Shown one piece after another: positions 45,009 through 59,358 of a DNA stretch of 64,000 nt. Made by a program: the position numbers and the translations under genes. The stretch spans positions 24,552,001-24,616,000 of the forward strand of contig NC_060209.1 of assembly GCF_021130785.1 (NCBI RefSeq), read 5' to 3'. The DNA is from Homalodisca vitripennis (lineage: Eukaryota; Arthropoda; Insecta; Hemiptera; Cicadellidae). The notes below the pieces were generated by a model that saw only the letters and a list, made by a program, of their open reading frames with translations, made no database searches and was not told where the DNA came from. The first letter of the stretch is position 1; each line of letters opens with the position of its first letter.

Positions 45009-45689
45009 CTGGTGGCGAGAGAAAAGAAGAGACCTGGCCTTTGCCGGCGCACAGCAGTGTACTAGTGTGTTGCCGCGCGGTAATTTCAGGCGCTTCGCCC
45101 CACAGCCAACCCTTCGAATTGTTTATCCTAGCAATGGAGTTATTTGTTTTCAGTAATGTGGCATTCCTGTAGAGTGTGACTTATCTTAGACATTATTTTC
45201 CTTTGACGTGGTATTTGTAAAGCTGTTGAAGCAAATTTTTTTAATCTAATTACAAATGTTAATATTTTTTTGCGTAAGAGGTTTTTTGTTTACTGTATAT
45301 TGTGTTAGTCAGTAACGTATCAATGTTAAATTTTATATACATAAAAGCACTACATTTACATTATACTTATATGTATATTAGTAATTATTATCTTAACAAT
45401 ACAAAAATCTTCAATTTCAGCAATTCATTCCTTTAATTATTGTTTGTTTACAACCACTGTAGAGCCTAATTATTAAAATTTATTACAAACATAAATTTTG
45501 CTCAATTTTAATTTATCAAAACAGTACCGTCATTATTATCTTATAAAACATAACAATTAGGCCGCAAATCAATCAAAACAGTGAAACAATAATGGAATTA
45601 CAAAACAAGGCTCGGCGACATACTAGTAGTAGCGCCTGCAATTTTCAGATAGGCCAGAATCCAGGTCTCTTCTTTTCTCTCGCCATCAG
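45009..45689. mobile_element. 681 bp TA-target MITE, U3 only
   Basis: The ends CTGGTGGCGAGAGAAAAGAA (left) and CTGATGGCGAGAGAAAAGAA (right, reverse complement) continue identically for 9 more bases: a 29-bp inverted repeat with one mismatch. TA flanks both sides (45007-45008, 45690-45691). U1 (11225-11245) and U4 (55280-55295) show the uninterrupted TTACAAATTTTAAACC site. There is no transposase ORF, so it is non-autonomous and probably mobilised by a Tc1/mariner-type enzyme. The near-perfect ends and empty sites in the other units make it young. Confidence 0.9.
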
Positions 45690-46268
45690 TACAAATTTTA
45701 AACCATTCAGGAGAAAGTCAACTGTAATATACTTCTTAGGGTTTTTATTAGAGAACAGAAGCTGAATAAAATTTGTAACTTTCAAAATTTATTATACAAT
45801 TAGAATAGAAATAAGACCCAATATTACAATGGAAGGAATTATAAAAAAAATTCTTTCAACGTAGAAAAAGAACATGTTAATAAGAGTAATAATAGTAATA
45901 CACAGATATGCAAGGAAAATTATTTCCATAATAACAGACTTTAGTATAGTATTGTTAATAACTTTAAGGCAGTGAAATAAGAATATGATAATACTCAGCT
46001 AATAATTAGTAAAAAGCTCACTTAAATCCATACATTTACTATCCTCTCTGCACGTTTTTGCCACTCAATCCAGTCACAAAAATGATGTAGACAATGTAAC
46101 TGAATGTCTCGTTATATAGGGAGTTCCGAGCATCTGGAGTGGGTGAAGCAATATGTATGGTAATGTGTAAATCACTTGACTGTGTAGAGGCGAGCTGGCA
46201 GTTTGCTGTCAGCTGTCAGTTACAAGTTCTGTTATGTTTGGGAAAACTAGCAAAGTGTTAGTAATTTA

Positions 46269-46475
46269 AGATTTTATATCATCAATACAATAACAAATTA
46301 TTAAAACGTTTTAAATGGTATAAAAAATTAATTTTTAAATCTGTTGCTTCAGACCTAGTCTCAAAAACGTCTAGATCAATTCAGCTGTTTGTAGTTTGAG
46401 ATTTTATCATTAATACAATAACAAATTATTAAAAAGTTTTAAATTCAGACCTAGTCTCATCAAATCAGCAATTCT
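46269..46475 (+). repeat. Local imperfect tandem duplication in U3
   Basis: The motif AGATTTTAT...CAATAACAAATTATTAAAA...CAGACCTAGTCTCA occurs twice in succession (about 46269-46370 and 46397-46465). U1 and U4 have one copy. Confidence 0.75.
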
Positions 46476-48441
46476 TTCAATATCCGTTGAAGCCAGAGAA
46501 AATTTAATACCATTCGGTAAGGGAGAAATCAAACATTTTAAGTTTCCTGAACAAATTTGAATTAAGATAAAATTTTAAAAAATTAATTCAAGTTTTAATT
46601 ACAATAAACACATTTTGATACGCTCTGTTGAGGTTACTGTTAAATTTTATTAAGTATACTGTGTTTGAGCAGTAGAAAATGCAGATTGAAATCACAATAT
46701 TATCATCTAAATTTGTACTATAGATTGCACCAGTTCCAAATTAAAAACATCTACTCTATTTGAAATGCTCAATAAATACCGTTATAAAACCCTCCTTAAC
46801 GAATAAAGTGGTGAAAGCTTGCACACACGGTTCTCAAAACCGGTTGGCTTCTGCGATGTGGCATTTTTACAATGGCTGAAGAAAATGAGTTAATTGCCAG
46901 AAAAGACTCTGAGAAACATCAAGACTTCTATCCAGCAATAAATACATTTATTATTTATTAATGAATGTTTTGAAACGTAGCGAAAACATAGAACGGGTTA
47001 TCCTTCTTATTTGAATACCTAGCGCTTAAGTATAATACTAGCGCTGGGAATAAATGATTTTGACCAAATTAATTAGTCTTGTCGAGCCTAAATATGAGTA
47101 TAATATCTTTATCTGGAGACACAAGACAACCTTACCCTTGGCACTGGAAACATCTTCGGCCATTTTTCATTAGGGATGGAAATTAGATTAATATAACTAA
47201 TCTCAATTATTTTGTATAATATGGTGAGATCAGAATGGATAATAAAATAATTAGTGCTTTTAATATCTAGAAATGTGTTCATATATTTGAGCCCCACTAT
47301 GTTTATAATAAATTTCTGCTTAAATTACCACTTAAAGTTATTTGTTAAACGTTATTTTGTATCCATCTAAAGTTACGTTATATGTCTCATGGATAAATAA
47401 TTTGGGCCTTAAGTGTAACAAAATATTTATAGTTTGCTTGACTTTTGAAGTACACTTTTGGACTTTTTGTTTTGTAGAAGTTTTCCTTAAAACATTACAA
47501 AACAAAAAAAGTGTTCTTTTGTCCTTATTAGATAATCGTTTCGAATACAATATTTCATTCTGTGTTGTTTTGCAATATAATTTGAGATATCAATTATCTA
47601 TTTCAGATCCAGTGATCAAATAATCAAAAATACTACTGTGATTTTCAGTTTGATCTCGTATTTTATTTTATAGTAAAGTAGCTGAACAGCACCTTTTTAA
47701 AATTATCAGTACCATTGATCTTGCACTATGTATTTCTTCCCTTTACTCACCTATATGAGACCCTTGTAGAGGCCAGTGGCCTATTAAGGTGGCAAAGCAA
47801 GAAGAAAAGAGGGTCTTTCTTTGAAAGAAATCTCCTATGATAGGTTTAGACATGTAGTACATGATGTCTGAGATGATGCTTCCTTTTTTCGTTTTTACCA
47901 GAAAAAGTCATTTTCGGTTAAACGGTTTGATAAATACATACACGTTTCCACTTCCCTATTGGCAAGAAATACAAAAGCGATACTTATTTATACCCTCTAT
48001 AACTGTACCCCTTGGTGTGAATTATGAAGGACGGGTATAATTCCAGGACGGCAAATGTTCAGGGAGTTTAATCGCCCTAGGATACAGCTGCAGTGCCTAA
48101 TATATCCGTTACCTGGCTAAACATAAACCTACGCCTGGTTACGGCATTAGATTGAAAGTTCAACCATGGGGTTATTAATAGCATCTTTGCTGTTCAAATA
48201 GGCTACACTGTCTGAATAACGTCTTCCTGGATCCGCCCTCTAACAAGAAAGACTTTTGAAATATACCTCTGTTTCTGACGGAAACGGGAATACCAATTAA
48301 GTTGAATGTTTCAATGACAGCAACGCATTCTAAGTAAAATAGGTATTAATTTATATACCTAATAATTGTATAGCCATTTTATGTGTAGATAAAAAATACT
48401 TTCACAGTAAGAATAAATGTACTTAGTAGGCTTAGTGTTGT

Positions 48442-48648
48442 GTGTCTTATCAGCTTCTAACTGAATATAAAGGTACAGATTGCGTTGGTAGATGCTTTGC
48501 AGCACAAACTAACAAACAAACAAACAAACAATGGGCTCAGTCAGCACCGGCCGAGGGCGACGCGACGTTCATGCATTTAAATGGGGTATATCGAGACAAA
48601 CCCCGCTCCATTGTTGAATACAACGACTGGCGGTATACATTAATGTGA
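48442..48648 (+). other. (ACAA)n-containing block, U3 copy
   Basis: Counterpart of 13923. It has CAAACTAACAAAC at the repeat start and an additional GCGAC in GGGCGACGCGACG, so the 68-codon frame differs from U1 around the repeat. Confidence 0.4.
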
Positions 48649-49000
48649 TGTTCTTTGTGGCTTGATTTTCTGTCGAATTTATTTTATTGATGCACCAATG
48701 ATTTTCCTGAGTTTACTATATCTCGGTTATCGTCCGTTTGTGGACTGCATTATTCTTCGTCTAAAATAATTTATACATTATCAATGCTTTACTGAGTTTC
48801 CTCTATTTTGATTGTCGTCCGCTTGTGAAATGCATGATTTTCTATAAATTATATTTTATGGACTATCATTAGTTTAAAACAACTACCTGATGATGAATTT
48901 GTTGCAATTGAAATGTTCGTTGTACAAATAAAATATATAAACATATTACAATGTTTCCTATTGTAGATTTCATTTAGTTATTCATGTTTTCATAATGAAC

Positions 49001-49405
49001 ATTATTCTTTCTTAAGACAGATATTTTTTTATATATTAAAAAGAACATGCCAATTCTCACGTTACGCAAATATATGTGAACAATTTATATTGTTATCTTC
49101 GACTGTTCTTTTAGGTCAGGTAATACGGTTATCAAACTAAAGCAATAAACATTTTTAATTATTTATATTTATGGCTTTGGAATGAGAAAAGTGACTTACT
49201 ATTTTCCTCAATTAAGTTCTATAAAGTCACAGAAGGGAGATACTTAGTGGAATATAATAGAGATATAATAAAATATAATAGTTATATAATATGTAATAGT
49301 TATATTGTAATAATATATAATATAATAGAATATAAATTTATATATTAGAGACTAGTGGAAACTTGAAAATACTTAACAATACTTAAAATAGCACAATATA
49401 TATAA
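49001..49405. other. U3-specific ~400 bp replacing ~3.7 kb of unit
   Basis: AT-rich DNA with no match elsewhere in the window (ATAATATATAATATAATAGA-type stretches). The left edge follows TTCATAATGAAC; the right edge rejoins the unit at CTTTTAAAAC, within a few bases of where the U2-specific segment also rejoins. Confidence 0.7.
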
Positions 49406-49974
49406 TCTTTTAAAACAAAAATATAACCCTTCATATACTTAATTCTCAGTGTTGCAGTTCACTTACATTTCTATGTTGATTAAATTTCTGAATTGCATTA
49501 ATGTTGAACTAGGGCTTGGACCTGATTCTTTTTTGGCAAACTATTTCTGAACACTTAAACTGAAACATGGTTGCACGAAATGGAAAGAAAACACATAGTT
49601 AAAAAGCTGCAAAAACTTTACCACTTTGTTACGTAATTCCATGTTTGATTCCATGTTTCTTACCTAATTCAGTGTACAGATGAATTTTTCTTGGGCAATC
49701 TTTTCTTTTAATTCTGAATTATGTTCAATAGGTTAAGTATTATAATAGTATTCAAATAAAATTTCCATTAAACTAACGAAGGTATTGCAATGTAAGAGTG
49801 CATTGAAGGAATATTTTGTTACTGATACTAAGCATTGATTCCTTTATATTATATTTCTACGAATAAGTGTCACTTGTTAAAATCTCATATGACTGTACAC
49901 AGTTTGCTTACAAATTTATTCAGCTATTTTCTCGTTACTGTTTTAGGTACTAATAAAAGAAATGTAAAAGTATT

Positions 49975-50170
49975 CGCTAGCGCTCAGCCAAATCCCAAGG
50001 AGTGACATACCATCATTCAAATTTGTGCTACTTATGTGCTACGATCCATGCAAAATTCGTGCAATTCCACAGATTAGTTCATCTTCTAGATATTGTCTGG
50101 GAAGACAGACAGACAGAAGTTATTATTCCAGCCCCACGAGTCGCAGGCTTCACTAAACCTCTGCCAATAT
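49975..50170 (+). repeat. ~200 bp interspersed repeat, U3 copy
   Basis: Same element as at 18700, with a GACAGACAGACAGAAG run and GTCGCAGGCTTC near its end. Confidence 0.6.
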
Positions 50171-50765
50171 CCTATTATTATTATAAGTTATATTATTATT
50201 ATACTAGAATATTATTACTCCTCTTAAAATGCATTTAACAAGTGTGTACTGTACATTGTATTAGCCCATAAAAGGAATATAAAATAGTCTATTTCTTGTA
50301 AGTAAACAAAGTGAACAAATATGACCGTATAACTGACGTACGAGATTCAAAGATATTTAGTATTAATGCATAACCATGTTATTGTATACTGAAGTCCCTT
50401 GCAGTGTCAAAATAAGAATAAACGTATAACTCAGGAGACTTGGCAACCTGGAGCCTCTAGCAATATGCTGCAGACTTTTAATCTCTTTTTACCGTCAAGC
50501 TGTCTCATATTTATGGGTTGTTTTGGTACTCTGAATAAATGTTTGTTGACCTTAAAACCCGAGACGGAAAAGAAATAATATACAGTTTCCTCCCAAGTCA
50601 CAATATGTCATTCCAGAAAGAGTGGAATTATTTTGTTGTTTCACAAAACCTTTCTTGCAAACATCGTCTGTTATTACGTACTTCACTTCTCTGATTTATA
50701 TTTAATTTAAATATACCTCTTAACAGAGTTTATTAACTTTTACATTACGTACGTATCAAAATTTT

Positions 50766-51060
50766 TTACTGACTCGTGCCAGTTGTGCAGCTGAAGATAA
50801 TAAAGCCAAATAATTCAGGATTGTCAATCATTTCCGTGACCAACTTGTCTAGGTAGAACACATCATGTACTGTACATTCCCTCTGACCTGGTGGGAGTGA
50901 AGTCGTTGCAGATTCTTGGTATCTCCCAAGGGAACTTGTGAATCTCAATCGATGAATAATCAGCCACAGAAACTTATTCTGTGTGATCTCCAAGTGGTTT
51001 TAAAGTGTATGCCGGTTAGGTATCTCACGAAAAATTTCGGTATTCCAAAAGCGGTCTAAC
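50766..51060 (-). mobile_element. LINE reverse-transcriptase C-terminal fragment, U3 copy
   Basis: Minus strand: LPPGQRECTVHDVFYLDKLV then TEMIDNPELFGF. Same relic as 31520-31815, with a Ser-to-Asn change in IDSPEL. Confidence 0.68.
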
Positions 51061-52029
51061 ATAAGCGCAATTTTATTGTTTTACACGTTCGATTTGTTAT
51101 TAAATTATTGTATAAAATGTACGTAAGCATAAGGTAACTTAGGTATGGGTTTAAAATTGTGTCTAAGCTCTTAACGACAATTGACTAAAGTTCTTACTTG
51201 GCTCAATAAATCACGATGAACTGTTAGCTTAGTAACAATTAGGTGAACCCATTAAAATGATTTTAACATCGCTTTGGTCCAAAGTAGTTGGTGTATTATT
51301 ATAGTTTTCATTATTAATACAGGTTTCTACAGTAGATATAAAATTGCACAAACAGTTCAGGAGGTATATTTAGTCATATAAAAGCAACTGTAAAACCATG
51401 TTTTATCTGCACAACAATGACAAACGATGGTCTCAGACGGCTGTAAAGTAAAGCCACATTGAGCTCGTACGTGAAGTAGTGTTGCGATCTTTGTGGATGT
51501 CATAAAATATGAGAACAGTAAGAAATATAGTTACTAGCGCATTCTTTATGCATGAATTACTCCAACGTCGAGATTAAATTTTTATGTTGCTCACTTAAAT
51601 AATTAAAAAGTATATTAAACAATAAATATATAAAAGAAACAATATGATGAGGGTGTCTGTCTATTTTCTTGTTTATTGTTTAAACAGAAATGATATTCGT
51701 ATGCTACATTTACATTATTTTACTGTACCTTCAACTTACTATATTTACTAACCCAGAGTGAAATGCCGTGGCGTCTGTCTTAATTAAGCTGACCATAGTC
51801 GTAATTATGTAATTACAAATTGGTAATTATGTATGTTATACAAAGTACGATAATACTTGTCGTTTAAGAGGCTTCAATGAGGTTGCATATAACATTTTAA
51901 GCCAGTAAGCCAATAATACAATAAAACATGTTAAAAATTTCATATGAGTTTTCCACATTTCTTTAATCTGATATTTATAACGTCATCATCATGGTAATCA
52001 ATAAAAGCACTGTAAAAGGTTTTACGAAT

Positions 52030-52210
52030 GCAACAAAATTCCATGAATTAATATGTAACATCATTAAACTTCTAGTACACTATATATAAAGAAGGCTTCT
52101 CGCAAGACTTCAAGCCTATAGGTTATATCTTCATCGAGATGTAGTTTGGAAAGGCAGACAAACTGAAATATTTCCAGCCCCTCAAATGTTAGGTTTTACT
52201 AATAACTAGT
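52030..52210 (+). repeat. Diverged second member of the interspersed repeat, U3
   Basis: Counterpart of 32800-32985 in U2: GGCAGACAAACTGAAA, CCCCTCAAATGTTAGG. Confidence 0.5.
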
Positions 52211-52625
52211 CATTAAAGACTATTTTTAACGTAATCATCCAGTTTCTAAGAAAATATTCAAAAGTGAAGTGGATATTTATTTAAATAATATATTGCATTT
52301 AATAGTGCCGATAATAAAAAACCCACCAAATATTTTGTCCAATTCTGTTACAAGATATTAATTTTCCTAAATAACAACTTTTACCTTGTCGGACCAAGCA
52401 TATATATATTAAGTAACGATTCATCATACTGCTTTACAATATATTTTAGTGTATTTAGGCGTTTCGTAATTTTTATATTTGGTATTATACAACAGTTATT
52501 ATGAAATTTATGAACAGCTATTAATATTTGGCACATTATGTCGTTATGAAATTCAAATTTATACAATTTTATGAAAGAAATTAAAAAAGTGAAGCATAAA
52601 CCCTTATTGCGTGGCTGAAACCGTG

Positions 52626-52800
52626 TTAGAGCAAATGGGTCTTTAAAAATCCAAGGGGTAGAAGATGGGGTCCACAAAGCGACTGACCACTGGATGAATA
52701 TTTAACTGAGAAACACACGAGGGATGTTCCATTAGCGCAGTACAAATAAAGCCACCTGGAAAAACCGTGTGTTGAAGATCCAGCATGCTGCTGAGGTCGA
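52626..52800. other. Conserved GC-richer block at the end of the unit
   Basis: GGGGTCCACAAAGCGACTGA, CGAGGGATGTTCCATTAG and GCCACCTGGAAA are shared with the U2/U3 boundary (33400-33560). The minus strand has short open frames (for example SSTHGFSRWLYLYCANGTSL), but a small indel in the CTGGAAA region differs between the two copies. Unrecognised. Confidence 0.35.
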
Positions 52801-53104
52801 CCCTCATATCGTGTGTATTTGACGTTAGTGAGTTTTCTATTAATTATTACCAACCGTATTAGCTGGGAATCCGTTGATCTGTTTATCCATTTTAATTCTT
52901 TAATTTATTATTTAAAATGTGTATTTTTGGTGAAAAACCTCGAATCAAGATACCGTAGGAAATTTATATACATAAATAACAAGTATTTAAATATCTATAT
53001 TTATTATGTAAAATGCAATTTATCGGAAACATGAAAGTGTATTACAATATAATTTATGGTTAAGGTTATAAAAGAAAATTGTTTCTTTATTATTTATGCG
53101 TAAA

Positions 53105-53106
<2 letters not shown>

Positions 53107-53170
<64 letters not shown>
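53107..53170. repeat. (AT)n microsatellite, U4
   Basis: About 32 AT repeats, homologous to 325-373. Confidence 0.97.
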
Positions 53171-53812
53171 CTTCCATTATATATACTTATATTTAATAAA
53201 CATTGAATCGAGTCCTGGCGGAGCAAGTACATTTTGATTCAACGTTTATTGAAAATTAAATTCAGCTATTGGCATTTATACAAATTTAATTAATGTATAG
53301 GTACGTATATAGTTTCACAGGAACACATCTCTTATCTTAATAATATGAATAAAAATATTATTAGGAGCATTTATATTTGTTTTTTCGTCAAATGACTCAA
53401 CTTATAGACAGTGCTGCGTCCCCTCGGCACTAAAATTTCCATTAAACACATGGAGATAGAGAAAATGTTGAGGAATGGTAAAACACTTGTTTACTCTTAG
53501 AGCTCTGAATGTAATATTACTTCATACTTTACGAGCACTCCGTATAATTGTTGTAAACAAATTTATTTGAATAACAACAATGGAGAATCTGCTTGAAACA
53601 TATTGTATAGTCAACATCAATGATACATAAAATAATACGTACTAATAATGGTCAGTTATTTGCAAATATAATTAAAAGCTACGACACTTAGTACATATGT
53701 AGAAAGTGAGATAGTAAACGTATGTTATATTTTAGGCATATTTTGACAAGTCTATTAAAGTTTTAAAGTTAAATAATAAACTACAAATGCATGCACTAAG
53801 GTACTCACTATT

Positions 53813-54030
53813 GGATCTATTGGTATCATTGTAATGGTATGTACAGAGCAGCTGAGAGAAACAGTGGGTTGGGAATCAACATGGCCCAACAAGCTATTTA
53901 ATCCGAGGCTACGGGTTAGCTAAATGTGAGCGCGTTGGTCACGAGTCCACAGCAAAATAAATACTAAAATAAAGCAAAATGCACAAAAATATTAATGGGA
54001 ATCCTCATTTACATATGCGACTTGTGAAAA
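53813..54030. other. Very conserved ~220 bp block, U4 copy
   Basis: Matches the U1 block (1012-1240) with almost no change (ATATTAATGG for ATATGAATGG). Confidence 0.5.
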
Positions 54031-57000
54031 AATGTGTAATATAATGTTTCAAAAAAGTATTCAGTTATAAAATAGTAAAGGATATATCGGTTATGGTCAT
54101 CAATTTGTATGTTCAGTGATACAGTACAATCAGTAACAATAAGTTTCGAGATCTGCAATCTGATCTCTTCATCAGGTAAATCTCTAAACTAATGCATGAC
54201 TATGACTTAGTTTAAAGTAAACAAAACATAACAGACCGTTGTGACACGCTTAAGTCAGGACCCACTATAGTAATGTTTTGTATCTATTCCATGAACACTA
54301 TAAAACATATACCTAATAGAAACTAAATATTAATAATTAAAACGAAAAAAGATTGTGTGTTTTACATCCAATGTATTAAAACTACTCTACAAACACTGTC
54401 ACAAAACCAAAGTATTGAAAACAACTGTAAATTAGCGCAAACGTTACTCTAAACTGGTTGGTTTCCTTGACAATATAACATGGCTTTTGCACAGGGATCT
54501 AAGAAATATCAGAGAAATGACATAGATATCCCTTAATGAACTGGTTTCCCTAGTGCACATTCCACAAGACACTTATAGATTGTGGGACTATCTAAAGTAA
54601 CTATTTTAAAGGAATACTTTGAAATGTTGCATTGACTTAACGAGGATATGTCTCTTGTACCATGGAATAATGGAGAGAACTCACTGGTACTTATAAAAAT
54701 TGTTTTACTCTCTAACTCCACGGTCTCAAAACACCGCTATTGAAACATCTGATATATATCAGGAGATCTCGTATTCCAGTACCGAGATGTTCCTGGTTTT
54801 TAATAGGAAATAGGGTGCAAAGCCGCGAATAAAATGATTCGTGGTGATAAAACATTTAATGCTGAACGATATACATACAAATATGTTTGTCTCTCCATTT
54901 TCATCTTGTAGTTGTTAATATAATATCTATTTACCAACTTGCTGTGAAATCTGTTAAACTCCACATAAACGAATTAAAGAAGTTTTGTTTTAACAGATTG
55001 ATTTTATTATTACTACATGACACACGAACATACAGAAACTACGTTTAGACTGGAGAATCTACTCATACATTAAATGCTGTGGTAAAGTATTAATAATGGA
55101 CAAACCAAATTATGATAAACAACACCATTTCAGTGTGGAATTTAATAAAGCCCCATTCTGGTGCGAGCATGTATTGTGCTTAGAGTTGATTAAATTTACG
55201 CTGTAGAATTTGTGTTATAACGCGTTCCTGGTTTGGCTTTACGTTGCTGTCTTTAGTATATTATAATTGAAGTTTGGTGTGAATATATTACAAATTTTAA
55301 ACCTTTCAGGAGAAAGTCAACTGTAATATACCTCTTAGGGTTTTTATTAGAGAATAGAAGCTGATTGAAATTGTTAACTTTCAAAAATTATATCCGAGTA
55401 CAATTAGAATAGAAATAAGACCCTGTATTACAATGGAATGAATTATTAAATTATTATTATTAAAAAATATTTCAACATAGAAACAGAACATGGTAATAAG
55501 AGTAATAATAATAATACACAGATATGCAAGGAAAATTATTTCCATAATAACAGACTTTAGTATAGTATTGTTAATAACTTTAAGTCAGTGAAATAAGACT
55601 ATGCTAATACTCAGCTAATAATTAGTAAAAAGCTCAGATACATCTATATATTTTCTATTCTCTGCACACGTTTTTGCCATGCAGTCCAGTCATACAAATG
55701 ATACAGTTAATGTAATTGAAATGTCTCGTTATATAGGGAGTTCCCAGCATCTGGAATGGGTGAAGCAATATGTATGGTAATGTGTAAATCACTTGAATGT
55801 GTAGAGGCGAGCTGGCAGTTTGCCGTCAGCTGTCAGCTACAAGCTGTGTTATGTTTGGGAAAACTATCAAAGTGTTAGTAGTTTAAGATTGTATCATTAA
55901 TACAATAAAAGATTATTAAAACGTTTTAAATTGAGACCTAGTCTCATAAACATCTAGATCAATTCAGCTATTTTTTCAATATCCGTTGAAGCCAGAGAAA
56001 ATTTAATACCATCCAGTAAGGGAGAAATCAAACATTTTAAGTTTCCGGAACAAATTTAAATTTAGAAAAAATTAAAAAAAAATGTATTCAAGTTTTAATT
56101 AAAATAAACACATTTTGATACGCTCTGTTGAAGTTACTGTTAAATTGTATGAAGTATAAAGTGTTTGAGCAGTATAAAATGCGGATTGAAAGCACAATAT
56201 TATCATCTAACTTTGTACAATAGATTGCACCAGTTTCAAATTAAAAACATCTACTCTATTTGAAATGCTCAATAAATACCGTTATAAAACCCTCCTTAAT
56301 GAATAAAGTGGTTAAAGTTTGCACACACGGTTCTCAAAACCGGTTGGCTTCTGCGATGTGGCATTTTTTACAATGGCTTAAGAAAAGGAGTTAATTGCCA
56401 GAAAAGACTCTGAGAAACATCAAGACTTCTATGCAGCAATAAATACATTTATTATTTATTAATGATTGTTTTGAAACGTGGCGAAAACATAGAAAGGGTT
56501 ATCCTTCTTAGTCGAATACCTAGCGCTTAAGTATAATACTAGCGCTAGGAATGGATGATTTTGACAATATTAATTTAGTCTTGTCAAGCCTAAATATGTA
56601 TAATATCTTTATCTGGAGACACAAGACAACCTTACCCTTGGCACTGGAAACATCTTCGGCCATTTTTCATTAGGGATGGAAATTAGATTAATATAACTAA
56701 TCTCAATTATTTTGTATAACATGGTGAGATCAGAATGGATAGTAAAATAATTAGTGCTTTTAATATCTAGAAATGTGTTCGTATATTTGAGCCACACTAT
56801 GTGTAGAATAAATTTCTGCTTAAATTACCACTTAAAGTTATTTGTTAAACGTTATTTTGGATCCATCTAAAGTTACGTTATATGTCTCATGGATAAATAT
56901 TTTGGGCCTAAAGTGTAACACAATTTTATAGTTTGCTTGAATTTTGACGTACACCTTTGTAATTCTTGTTTTGTAGAAGTTTTCCTTAAAACATCACAAA

Positions 57001-57282
57001 ACAAAAAAATAGTGTTCTTTTGTCCTTATTAGATTATCGTTTGGAATACAATATTTCATTCTGTGTTGTTTTGCAATATAATTTAAAATAGCAATTATCT
57101 ATTTTAGATCCAGTGATCAAATAATCGGCAATACTACTGTGATTTTCATTTTGATCTCGTATTTTCATTTTATAGTAGTAAAGCAGCTGAACAGCACCGT
57201 TTTAAAATTATCAGTACCATCGATCTTGTACTATTTATTTTCTACCCTTTACTCACCTATATGAAACCCTTGTAGAGACCAG

Positions 57283-57342
57283 TGGCCTATTAAGGTGGCA
57301 GAACAAGAAGAATGGCCTATTAACGTGGCATAGCAAGAAGAA
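57283..57342 (+). repeat. 30-bp tandem duplication in U4
   Basis: TGGCCTATTAAGGTGGCA...GAAGAA is followed directly by TGGCCTATTAACGTGGCATA...GAAGAA. The other units have one copy. Confidence 0.85.
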
Positions 57343-59335
57343 AAGAGAGTCTTTCTTTGAAAGAAATCTCCAGTGATAGGTTTAGACATGTAGTACAGCA
57401 AGTCTGTGATGATGCTTCCTTTTTTCGTATTTACCAGAATAAGTCTTTTTCGGTTAAACGGTTTGATATATGTCCCATATAGTTTTCCTCTTCCCCATTG
57501 GCAAGAAATACAAAAGCGATACTTCTTTATATCCTCTATAACTGTACCCCTTGGTGTGAATTATGAAGGACGGGTATAATTCAAGGACGGCAAATGTTCA
57601 GGGAGTTTAATCGCTCTAGGATACAGCTGCAGTGCCTAATGTATCTGTTACCTGGCTAAACATAAACCTACGCCCGGTTACGGCATTAGATTAAAAGTAC
57701 AACCATGGGGTTATTAATAGCATCTTTGCTGTTCAAATAGGCTACACTGTCTGAATAACGTCTTCCTGGATTCGCCCTCTAACAAGAAAGACTTTTGAAA
57801 AGATACCTCTGTTTCTGACGGAAACGGGAATACCAATTAAGTTGAATGTTTCAATGACAGCAACCCATTCTAAGTAAAATAGGTATTAATTTATATACCT
57901 AATAATTGTATAGCCATGTGTAAATAAAAAATACTTTAAAGTATGAATAAATGTACTTAGTAGGCTTAGTGTTGTGTGTCGTATCAGCTTCTAACTGAAT
58001 ATAAAGGTACAGATTGCGTTGGTAGATGCTTTGCTGCACAAACAAACAAACAAACAATGGGCTCAGTCAGCACCGGCCGAGGGCGACGTTCATGCATTTA
58101 AATGGGGTATATCGAGACAAATCCCGCTCCATTGTTGAATACAACGACAAGCGGTATTAATGTGATGTTCTTTGTGGACTGGATGATTTTCTGTCGAATT
58201 TGTTTTATTGATGCATGGTTTTCCTGACTTTACTATATTTCGGTTATCGTCCGTTTGTGGAATGCCTTATATTTTGTTTATAATAATTTATTGATTATGA
58301 ATGATTTACTGAGTTTCCTCTATTCTGGTTGTCGTCCGCTTGTGAAATGCATGATTTTCTATCAACTATAATTTATGGATTATCTTCAATTTACTACAAC
58401 TAGCTGAAGATGAATTCGTTGCATTTGAAATGTTCGTTGTACAAATAAAATATATAAACAGTGTTAAAATGTTCATTATTGTAGATTTCATTTAGTTATT
58501 CAAGTTTTTATAATGGACAGTACATCTGATATGGGCCGTGATATAATTAGGCTATTTCAAACAATATATATAGTTGCCAAAATATTGCAACCATCTATTT
58601 GACTGTTATTGCAAAAAAATTCATCTCACGATTAGGGTTCAGTTTGAATGAAAAGGAGAATTATATATCAAATTTTATATAATATGTGTCAATTATAACA
58701 AAGTATATTTGCACATGATCAAAGGAATTATGAATTGTTAAAGAACAATTAAACATGTGATCATTTATAAAGGTGCATGATGTACTAATTACATGCAGAG
58801 GAGTCAAAAATCTTTCAAGAGTTTTAAGAATATTCTTAAAAACATTCTTACGTTTTGTTCTCTTCGGAACCCTTTCTCAAGATCAAGTTTCTGCTGAAAA
58901 AATTGTGTGACAAACTTTGTTGAGAGAATGTCCAGAAAAATAGGCCTATCAAAGTTATTGAGTTCTGCAGGAAATAATTATTTTAATTGCTCACCTTAAA
59001 TAGAAAGATATTGTATTGAAGCTGTAAGTAAATTGCTGCTTTACATTGCTTAGTACTGTGATTACTTTGAGAAAGATAATTATAAAGTATTCAACTACTA
59101 TTACATAGTTTATATACGAAAACTATGTTAAAAGTCAAAGTACATTCATAATAAACTATTAGGAGTAAAACTTTACTTTTAATAACATTTCATCTGAATC
59201 CCAGAATGATAAGAAACGAGATTTAGTTGTGAGCGCAAGAAAATGTGTTTTTCAATCCGTTTCTGTTTATTTAAGAAACATTTCTATACCAGGGACTAAA
59301 TGTTTTATACCATAACACCAATATAAATAAACAAT

Positions 59336-59358
59336 TATATATATACACACACACACAA
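59336..59358. repeat. Compound (TA)n(CA)n microsatellite, U4
   Basis: A short TA run followed directly by CA repeats, at the site that is (CA)n in U1 (15184-15352) and (TA)n in U2 (26053-26079). Confidence 0.93.

Larger units (their letters stand above)
33553..52782 (+). repeat. Tandem segmental repeat, unit 3 (U3), 19230 bp
   Basis: This is the only unit with both ends inside the window. Relative to U1 it lacks the LINE 3' end (junction near 38194) and about 3.7 kb (equivalent of U1 ~14.46-18.14 kb, replaced by 49001-49405). It has extra DNA at 38764-39325, about 40490-40640 and 45009-45689, and an extra SINE head at 34049. Stretches not listed separately are AT-rich unit DNA. Confidence 0.94.
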
